A DNA stretch of 20,390 nucleotides from a virus: positions 1-20,390 of IMG/VR virus record IMGVR_UViG_3300009506_000599. The stretch is one strand, 5' to 3'. Below the pieces are notes generated by a model. That model saw only the letters and a list, made by a program, of their open reading frames with translations. It did not search any database and was not told where the DNA came from. Position 1 is the first letter of the stretch. Every line of letters starts with the position of its first letter. Both the position numbers and the translations under genes were made by a program. This document shows, piece by piece, positions 1 to 7,700 of the stretch.

Positions 1-645
1 GCTCTCCGTCGCCTCCATCGTGAACATCTGAGTCCAGAGGCGCTGGCCGGAGAAGGCCATGTCGGCAGGGATGGGCAGCGTCAGCACCACCACCCTGCCG
101 TTGGGCTCGCGCTCCATGACCATGTCCTTGTAGCCAACCACGCCGCCGAATCCCCACACGAGCGTCGCGGGCGAGTCGAGGTCCCAGAGCAGCACGCAGC
201 CGTTCGGGAAGACGACGACCGGCTCCTCGTAGTTCTTCGGCGGGTTGAGGCTCGCGATCACCCACGCGCCCGGAGTTGCGTAGATGCCGTCCTCGCGAGG
301 CAGCGAGTAGATGTGGTAGACGACGCGAAACGTCGTGCCGATGTGCGGCTTGCCCCACATCAGGTAAGGGCGCACCCCGCTGCCGCAGGGGCGATACCAC
401 TGCGCCACGCGGCCCCAGACGAACTTCTCCTCAACCGGACCTTTTCGCGCGAGAAAGGTGCGCGCCACGGCCATCAGATCCGGGCTCGTGTTCGTCTTTG
501 GCAGTGCGCGTTTGACCTCCGGGTCTTGGACCTCGGGTGCGGCTACCATGAACGGGTCTCTTGGCCCGATGTTCGGCGTCCACGACTGGCAGGTCGAGAG
601 AGTCCAGTAGGCGAGCGAGGCGAGGATCGTTAGCAGCAGCTTCAT
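1..645 (-). CDS. Exported protein of unknown function (3' end truncated by window edge)
   Basis: An open frame starts at the ATG at 645 and runs off the left edge with no stop (215 codons). The N-terminus (MKLLLTILASLAYWTLSTCQ) is a clear signal peptide. Cys19 could be a lipidation site, although Thr at -1 is not standard for a lipobox. The start is supported by the AAGGGG Shine-Dalgarno sequence at 653-658. The mature part is rich in Trp, Tyr and Val, with strands such as VWGRVAQWYRPCGSG (about 76-90) and VVGYKDMVMEREPNGRVVVL (about 169-188), which suggests a beta-rich fold. Around 190-207 the sequence PIPADMAFSGQRLWTQMF resembles the closing segment of many beta-sandwich secreted proteins of Planctomycetota (from memory, not searched). 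The first 215 nt overlap the Fis-like gene in another frame. Being the last gene visible and exported, it could be a host-derived morphon or surface-modifying protein, but the function is unknown. Confidence 0.72.
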   Translation of the reverse strand, partial: MKLLLTILASLAYWTLSTCQSWTPNIGPRDPFMVAAPEVQDPEVKRALPKTNTSPDLMAVARTFLARKGPVEEKFVWGRVAQWYRPCGSGVRPYLMWGKPHIGTTFRVVYHIYSLPREDGIYATPGAWVIASLNPPKNYEEPVVVFPNGCVLLWDLDSPATLVWGFGGVVGYKDMVMEREPNGRVVVLTLPIPADMAFSGQRLWTQMFTMEATES

Positions 646-949
646 GGAACATCCCCTTGCGGAGCTGGTTGTAGAGAGTCGACCGACCGATGCCGATCAG
701 GTCGGCCGCCTTCGTCACCGCGCCGGTGTGCTGGAGTGCGCGGATGACGAGTTCGGCGTAGAGGTCATCCCACTGCGGGATGTCCAGCGGGAGGGTGAAC
801 AGGTCCATCGGCTTCGTCTCGACTTCGAGGCGTCGCTCCAGGACCAGGACCAGCTCGCGCGCGGCCCGCAGGGCTTCGGCTGTCGGGACGCCCGCGAGTT
901 CTGCATCGAGCTTGCTCGTCAGTCGCTCATGCTGCTGGCGGCGAGTCAT
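431..949 (-). CDS. Fis-type helix-turn-helix DNA-binding protein (172 aa)
   Basis: Residues about 66-98 (ELVIRALQHTGAVTKAADLI, then GIGRSTLYNQLRK) match the Fis/HTH_8 pattern found at the C-terminus of NtrC-type sigma54 activators: a helix, TG, AA..LGI as first HTH helix, then R.TLY..L as recognition helix. Residues 1-48 form a charged helix (LRAARELVLVLERRLEVE). No AAA+ or receiver domain is present, so it is a stand-alone DNA binder, perhaps a late-gene regulator or a terminase-like DNA recognition protein. The start at 949 gives a 23-nt overlap with the upstream gene; no strong Shine-Dalgarno is seen, so the start is moderately certain. The C-terminal 70 residues (basic, Gly/Pro/Arg-rich, without predicted structure) are encoded in DNA shared with the exported protein. 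They look like low-constraint read-through rather than a domain. Confidence 0.75.
   Translation of the reverse strand: MTRRQQHERLTSKLDAELAGVPTAEALRAARELVLVLERRLEVETKPMDLFTLPLDIPQWDDLYAELVIRALQHTGAVTKAADLIGIGRSTLYNQLRKGMFHEAAANDPRLARLLDSLDLPVVDAEHRAKRPVHGSRTRGPRPGGQTRTAKDEHEPGSDGRGAHLSRAKRSG
653..658 (-). promoter_or_regulatory. Shine-Dalgarno (AAGGGG) for the exported protein
   Basis: On the minus strand AAGGGG sits 7 nt before the ATG at 645. It lies inside the coding sequence of the Fis-like gene. It supports 645 as a real internal start despite the long overlap. Confidence 0.55.
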
Positions 950-1265
950 CCTGACACAGTGCGCAGTTCTTGCGGATCTCGCGAACGTCGTGCCGGATCT
1001 CGTGCAACTCGGTGTCGACGCGCTCGACGAACGCCGTGACCTTCGCTCCGTTGTCGAGCGGTCCACCGTCGTAGGTGCGCTTCCAGTCCATCAGCTCGGC
1101 GGAGCGACGGTGTAGATCGAAGATCATGTCGTAGATCCTCGGCTGGCCGTTATCTGCGTTGTTGACGGCCTTGTTGGCCTGCTGTGCTTCTCGGCGCGCT
1201 CGCCCAGCGAAGTAGGCCCCGAGGCCCGCCAGGAAGGCAGCGATCGCTGGAACGAGCTGATCCAT
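927..1265 (-). CDS. Small single-TM protein, candidate holin or inner-membrane lysis protein (112 aa)
   Basis: The start ATG at 1265 overlaps the previous stop as TGATG. Residues 3-20 (VPAIAAFLAGLGAYFAG) form one hydrophobic segment, followed at once by a basic stretch (RARREAQQANK) that would keep the rest in the cytoplasm. Residues about 43-100 are helical and charged, probably a coiled coil (VERVDTELHEIRHDVREIRK), and the tail has a CALC pair at 101-104. An N-terminal TM plus helical body is compatible with a phage holin, an i-spanin, or a membrane-associated accessory protein. No sequence family is recognised, and a holin role is inferred from size, topology and position only. The next gene overlaps its end by 23 nt. 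Confidence 0.8.
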   Translation of the reverse strand: MDQLVPAIAAFLAGLGAYFAGRARREAQQANKAVNNADNGQPRIYDMIFDLHRRSAELMDWKRTYDGGPLDNGAKVTAFVERVDTELHEIRHDVREIRKNCALCQDDSPPAA

Positions 1266-1534
1266 CAGAGGAGCCCCGACACCACCTTCCCGACGGCTTC
1301 GAGGAGCCAGTCACGAACCTTGTCGATCGTCTTCTCCAGATACTCGGCGCTCAGGTTCATGGCCTGCGCCTTGACGTGCTGCATCTCGCGATCGACGTCC
1401 TCACCGACCGAGGCGCGTGCAGCCAGGAGCGCGGCGCTGGTCGCCACGCGCTCGACGAGCGCCACCGTCTCGTCGTCGATGTCGTCGGGAAGCACCTCGC
1501 GGATGCGACCCATCAGGTCGGAGAGGTTGGTCAC
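1265..1534 (-). CDS. Small helical protein of unknown function (89 aa, GTG start)
   Basis: The gene begins at a GTG at 1534 that overlaps the upstream TGA as GTGA. A GGAGG Shine-Dalgarno lies 7 nt upstream (1542-1546), which fixes this start over more distant ATGs in the same frame. The protein is almost entirely helical: an acidic N-terminal part (REVLPDDIDDETVALVERV), an Ala-rich middle (ATSAALLAARAS at 31-42), and an amphipathic C-terminal helix (YLEKTIDKVRDWLLEAVGKV). No TM segment is convincing. It sits between a small lipoprotein and a small TM protein, so it may work with them in lysis or virion assembly. I do not recognise the family. Confidence 0.75.
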   Translation of the reverse strand: MTNLSDLMGRIREVLPDDIDDETVALVERVATSAALLAARASVGEDVDREMQHVKAQAMNLSAEYLEKTIDKVRDWLLEAVGKVVSGLL

Positions 1535-1731
1535 TTCGATGCCTCCACGCGGCGCCGCCACGTCTCGACCGTGTCGTAGCGGAGCTGCTTCTGCTCCTGG
1601 GTGAGTTCGGGGTCGCTCTCGACGTAGATCACGTATTCGGGAGCGATCGCGTTGAACGTCTCCAGCTCGGCCTGCGTGTTGGGAGACACGCATCCGCCGC
1701 ACAGGAGTAGGGCCACTGCCAGCTTTCTCAT
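1531..1731 (-). CDS. Small lipoprotein (66 aa), possible outer-membrane lysis component
   Basis: The ATG at 1731 overlaps the stop of the giant ejection-protein gene as ATGA and has a strong GGAGGA Shine-Dalgarno at 1740-1745. The N-terminus MRKLAVALLLCGGC is a lipoprotein signal: Arg-Lys, a hydrophobic core, then a GGC lipobox with Cys14 as the acylation site. The mature peptide is about 52 residues, charged and probably helical (ELTQEQKQLRYDTVETWRRR). Short lipoproteins beside a TM protein are typical of o-spanin (Rz1-like) genes, but this one lacks the usual Pro-rich region and is not nested in another lysis gene. The lipoprotein call is firm; the spanin role is only a possibility. Confidence 0.8.
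   Translation of the reverse strand: MRKLAVALLLCGGCVSPNTQAELETFNAIAPEYVIYVESDPELTQEQKQLRYDTVETWRRRVEASK
1542..1546 (-). promoter_or_regulatory. Shine-Dalgarno (GGAGG) deciding a GTG start
   Basis: GGAGG on the minus strand, 7 nt before the GTG at 1534, inside the end of the lipoprotein gene. It is the main evidence that the 89-aa gene starts with GTG in translational coupling. Confidence 0.65.
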
Positions 1732-4700
1732 GGTTCGAGTCCTCCGAGTTGGTCGATGATCGGCTTCGCGAGAGCGTAGATCCTACGGTCCGCCTCGGCT
1801 CGATCTGGGGTGTTGCGCCTGATCGTGCTGATCTGCCGCTTGAGCTTCTCGACGCGCGGCCGCAGGGCGGCCTGCATCGGCGTGATCTCCCCGGAGCCAG
1901 CCAGCCGGCCGAGCTGGTCGCTCCAGTTGTAGATCGCGTCGCCGTAGGCGCCCAGCTCGTGCTCGCGGGAGAAGAACGAGCGCGGCAGCAGGCCGGTCGC
2001 GAACTCCCCCCGCGTGAGCGCACCGAACGCGCCCTCGGCGGACCGCGCGATCGCCAGGGCGAGGCCGCCGGTGTAGCCGCTGAGGATCGCCTCGACCTTG
2101 ATGGGCGAGACGCCGAAGAACGACCCGAGAGCCTTCGCGGTCTCGGTGGTGTAGCGGGTGTATTGGTCCTCGGGCAGCCGGCTCTTCTCCATCCACTCCG
2201 GGACCAGCTCGCGCTCCTTGAAGAAGGAGTGGTTCGCGATCACCTCGATGAAGGGCATGATCGCCGCGATCTTGTAGGCGTTCGTGACGGCGTCGCGCTG
2301 CTCCTCCAGGAAGCTCAGGAACGAGCGCCGGGCAGTCTCGCCGCCGCGCTCGTAGCGCAACGCATCGAGCACGCCCTCGATGCTGGTGCCGAAGATTTGG
2401 CCCAGCTCGAACGGCTTCGGGATCTTGAGGATCTCGTCGGTGCCGTGCAGCTTGAGGTTCCAGTAGTTCTCGCGCTGCCACTGCGGGAGATCCTCGCGCC
2501 AGTCGTCCTCGCCGAAGAGCGCGTTCCAGGCATAGACCGCGAGGGACATGCCGCCGATGTTCGCGAAGGCCCTCTGGAAGAACGCGGCCTGCGCAGCCTT
2601 GCCCTCGGCCCCGGTCATCACCCGGTAGAGCTTCCGCTTGCCGGCGAGGTTCGGCGCGTAGTAGGGCACGAGCTGGTTGATCGCGCGGGCGACGTGGCCG
2701 GCGCGCGTGAAGTTGGTGGTGATCTCCTTGGCCGCCAGCATCGCCTCGTAGAGCGCGTCGATTCTCGTCCCGCCGGCCTCGCGCACGTTGCGCTCGACGT
2801 CGACGAACTCGGTGAAGCGGTGCCAGGACTCGGGCTTCGAGAGGAACTGACCGACCCTCTGGTGCAGCTTCTTGAACGCCTTGGCGAACTCGTTGGCCGA
2901 CCGATGGAAGTCGCGCTGGAACTCGGTGCCGTAGATCGAGGCTCCTTCGAGGCCGACGTTGGCGTAGCGCAGGTAGTCCTGGGTCCCCCGGTGCTGCGCT
3001 CTGGCCGCGCGCACTGCATCGGCCATCGCGTTGAACATGTTGTAGTGCTCCTCGCCGCGCTTGAAGACCGTGGCCGTGATGAGGTCGCGCGCGATGTTGC
3101 GAGCAGCGAACGCCGGGCTGAGGACGGTGGCGCCTGCGCGCACCAGCTTCGATGGCCCGACGATCACGCTGTTGACGATGTCCGGCGCGTTGTCGATCAG
3201 CGACCGTGGGGCGTCGATCGTCATCAGCGCGTTGAAGATCGTGGGGTCGATCTCGAACCAGAGGACCTTGCCCTTCTCGGCGTTGAGCCTGCGCCGCTCG
3301 TTGGCGGTCAGGTTCAGCTCGTCCATGTAGCCTTCGGGGACGTTGGGTCGGAACGGGATGATCGGCTCCGCTCCGACGTGGGCGGTCATCGGGAACCAGA
3401 ACTGGATCGCCGTGCTCTCGTCACCGAACAGGCGGAGCATGTCGCCGGCCACCTTCCGGGCCTCGGCCATGAACTCCTCGCGCGCATCGGGGTCGTCCAT
3501 GACCTCGCCGCGCTCCTTGGCCTTCTTGTAGATTTCCTTCGCCATCTGGTCGACGAAGACCGTGCGCGGCTCCGCGTCGCGGGCGACCTGCGTGGCGAAG
3601 CTGCCCATCGGCGCCTGCTTGTTCGCGATCAGGCGCGGGTTCAGGATCCGGTTGTTCAGGTAGATGGCCTGCGTGACCATGTGGTGCTGCGCCTTCTGGA
3701 TCACGTCGTAGGCTTGGTCGCGCAGCACGCGCAGTGGATCTTCGATCTCCCAGCCCGAACCCTTGAAGCCCTTGAGCGCCTTGCCGCGCTCGCCGACACC
3801 GACGCCGGGCTTCACCGCCTCGACCCTCTCGCCCTGCGCTGAGCGGATCACCCGCTTGAACGGCAGGTAGACGTCGTAGGCGTTGGCGATGTTCTCGCGG
3901 TCGGACTCCTTGATGGAGCCAGCCTCGACGCCGTAGTCGATGACGCGCAGCGACCACTCACGGACGCGGCCGGCGATCTCCCGCCACTTCTCGCCCTTCG
4001 AGGTCGCGTCATACTTCTCGACAACGAAGTTCGCGTCGGCCTCGCTGAACCCGGTCTCCGGGACTTCCGCCAGCTCGCGAGCCTGCTCACCGGCCTGCTT
4101 GCCGATCTCGTGCGCTTCGGTGGGATCGGCGCCGGCCTTCTCCGCCGCCTTGAAGGCGCGCTCGTAGGCTTCCTCGTAGGCTTTCCTGCGGGGGAACTCG
4201 ACGAGCGACTGCACGCGCAGGGCGACGAAGAAGTTCCAGAAGCGCCGATACTCGTCGTTGCGCTCCGCCTTGGGCACATCCTTCCCGACGGCCTCGATGA
4301 TCGGCACGAGACCTTCGCCAGTCGGGTTGCCGAACAGGTCGAAGGTGCCCTCGTGGACGGCGCGCTGCGCCATCTGGTAGCCGGTCATGCGCTGCGCTTC
4401 GAGGAGCCGCAGCGGGTCCATCGTGATCGGGATGTCGAGCGGCTTCTCGACGCCCATCTCCGACGCCTTGCGCCACCTGTTCCACGCTTCCTTCGCCTTC
4501 GCGAGATCGTCGAGCATCGCGTCCCGGAAGGTCGACCACATGCGACGCACGCGGCTGCCCTGGAACTCGGCCTCGACCTCGGTCGGCTTTGCGCCCTCCA
4601 TGACGCGGCCCATCTCGACGCGGCGCTCGGCGCCGATGTCGCGGTAGTTCGCGAGGACCTGCCTGGAGTATTCGAGCTGGTTCCAGAAGCCCTGGGTCGA

Positions 4701-7700
4701 CTCGCGACCCATCAGGTCGCTCACCATGAAGCGGTAGAGGTTCGGCACCTCGTCCTGGAGTTCCGGATCCTCCAGTCTCCAGCGCGACCAGAACTCCGCG
4801 AAGCCCTCAGACTGCACGAAGTTCTTGAGCTTCACCTGCGCGGCTTCGAGCTTCGCGATGGTGTTGGCGTCGAGCGGTGTGCCGTCCGGAAGCATCCCGC
4901 TTTCGAGCACGTCCTTGATGATCTTCGTCTTCTCGTAGGCGTCCTTGATGCCGGGGTAGGTGCTCGCTGCTTCCGCCAGCTCGCGGTAGAGCACGTCGTC
5001 GATCTCGGTGGTCCCGTTCGGCCGCCACTCACCGCGCGCCTGGAGCCGGTTGTCCATCGCGTGCGCCTGCTCGTGCGACGCCTCGATGATCGCGTTCGGC
5101 TGGCGCAGGCGGGCCTGATGCTGCGAGGGCTGATACCACGCCCGCACGCCCTCGCTGATCCGCTCGCCTTCGATCCGAATGCCGGGGCGGATGCGGAGCT
5201 GCACCGGATCCTCGGGGCGCCCCTCCAGCGCGGCGATCGCGTCGGACATCCGGGTGTCCGGCACCTCCCGCGTCGTGACCGGCAGCATGACGTTCTGCGG
5301 CACGAGCCGCAGCGACTTCGGCTGCCCCATCCTCGGGCCGGGCACGTCGCCCTTGCCGAGCTGGAGGATCGCGTCGGCATCCTCGGCCGCCCGCTGCGCC
5401 TCGACGCGGTCGACCAGCATCTCCTCGTGCGTGCCGGGCTTGACCTCGCCCTCCCGGTCCGCGCGCAGGATCATCTCCTCGAAGGTCTCGGCCGCCTCCT
5501 CGGGGCGCTCTACTGGCGGCTCCTGGCTGCGAACTGGCGGCTCCTGGCTGCGAACTGGCTGCGGTTTGGTCGGGTCGAACTCCCCGCGCCGCGCCGCGCC
5601 GACGAGCTGCCCCAGAGTCAGGGTGCCGCCGCCGCCGATCGCCGGCACGTCGGGGAGGCCCGGCTCGTCCTTGAGCCCCGCGTCCTCGACGACCTTGGCC
5701 TCTGTGCCGGCCTGGACGGCCCGCAGCGCGGCCAGCAGCGACCGGATGTCCTGCTGGGCCTTCGCCGCCCGCTTCGTCCCCCGCTGGTTCCCGGCCAGCT
5801 TCCCGGCCTGCACGACCGAGCGGAGGCGCTGGATCTCCTCGTAGAGCTTCTTCGCGACGTCGGCTCTCTGAGCCCCCAGGTGCGGCTCTGAGACGCTCGC
5901 GGCGACATCGGCTCCGAGGAGCCGGTCCATCGCCTCGCGCGAACGTGGCGTGAACTGGACTGGCTCCGGCCCTCTCTCGCGCCTGACCTGCGCCGGGACC
6001 TCCTGGAGCCGGCGCAGGGCCTCTCTCAGCTCCCGCATCTTGCGGACCCGCTCCCGGATCGTGGAACCCTTGAAGACGTCCTTCCGGACGCCCCGGTGCC
6101 AGGGCTCCTTCTCCCGGAGCTGGTGGCGCAGGTGCTCGTTCTGGAGCCGCGTCAGCCGGTGCCGGATGGCGTTGGTGATCTGGTCCAGCTCGCCCTTGGT
6201 GTAGACGCGCGGCTCGGTCCCGATGACCTCTGCGAGCCGCTCAGCGCCCGGCATTCCACGCAGGGCCTCGCGGACCTGCTTGGCCCCGGCTGGGCTCAGG
6301 GGCCGCCCTGGGCGAACCTCGGGCGCCTGGGCGCGGCGCTCGCCCTGCCGGCGCTCGCCCGAGCCCTGGGTGAAGTGCTGGAACCAGATCAGCTTGCGCT
6401 GGGACGCATCAGGCGCCTCGGTGATCCGGCGCCGGACGTCCTCCGGCAGCTCCATGAAGTCGGTGCGCTCCAGCGGATCGGTCAGCTCCATGACCTGCTT
6501 CATCCGCTGGTTGAAGCTCTTCGACCTGCCGGCGCGGCGCTCGCCCTCCACCCGGCGCCGCTCGGGCTCGGTGAGCTTGTCGTAGTCGACCACTCGCCGC
6601 CGTGCTTCGCGCTCGGCGGCCTCACGCGCGCGCCCAGCCATCTCAGCCTCGGCTGCCTTCCCCTCGGCCGCGATCCGCTCGGCGCGCTCACGGCGGCGCT
6701 GGCGGGCCTCCTCGGCGCGGACCAGGGACTCGGCACGCTCCGGCAGGAGCAACGGCTTGGCCTCGGGAGCCGGCTGCTGAGCCTCCCTGGCGAGCTGCTC
6801 GACGCGCGCCTCGAACGGCGAGCGCCCGGTCATGCCCTTGTAGATGCCGAACGAGACGACGTTCGCCAGCACCTCCTTCGCCAGCGCGTTCGAGGTGTCG
6901 GCGCTCGGGTCGCGCATGAAGCGCCACAGCGACGACTCCAGCTCCAGCGCCGAGGCCGGCGTCAGCGCCAAGCCCTCGATCCCGCCGGCAATCGTGCGCT
7001 GCACGAACCTCGGCATCGACTTGCGCGTCGCCAGCAGGCGCTCGGCCGCCTTGCCCATGCGCCCGGCTGCCGCGAACGCGAGACCCATCGGGAGAGCGTG
7101 AGCGAAGGCGCGGCCGTAGCCGTCCATGCGCCCGTAGAGCGTGGACTCGTAGACACCGAGGCCGATGCCCTGGCCGAGCCCTGAGCGGAAGAACTCGGCG
7201 GCGCGGTAGAGCCGGGTGCCCGGCTTCGCGCCGAGCAGCAGCGCGGCGCCCATCTTCCCTCGGGTGATGAGCTGCGCCCCGGCACCGATCGCCTTGCCCC
7301 CGCCGGTCGCGATGAAGCCGGCCAGCGAGCCCAGACCGATCGTGATCGCAGTGCCGTAGCTCTCCAGCTCGCCGGTCTTCTGCGCGCGCATGATGTCGTC
7401 GGTCTCGGCGACGCGCACTGCATACTTGCGGATGTCGTCGACCGTCGCGTTGCTGCCCAGCTTGAGCATCACGTTCGCGAGACTGGTCGAACTCTGGGAG
7501 CGCGGCGCGCGGTCGACCAGCTTGCCGTTCCGATCGACGAACGGCTCGGCGTAGGCTTCGGCGCGGTAGTTCTTGAGGAGGTCCTGGTAGTAGGGATCGT
7601 CGCTCAGCGTGGCGACGGCGCTGAGCCCGACGTCCATCACCGCGTTGCCGGCCGCCGCGAGCGACGACTCGAACGCCTTGCCACCCTGGTAGAGCGCTCT

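Noticed and set aside
431-1066. Longer start at 1066 for the Fis-like protein
   Set aside because: The additional 39 residues are Ser/Arg-rich shadow sequence of the TM-protein gene and would give a 139-nt overlap. The ATG at 949 is more reasonable.
1265-2023. 252-aa minus-strand ORF starting at 2023
   Set aside because: The upstream part is an out-of-frame reading of the giant gene and the lipoprotein gene. The GTG at 1534 has a strong Shine-Dalgarno and GTGA coupling.
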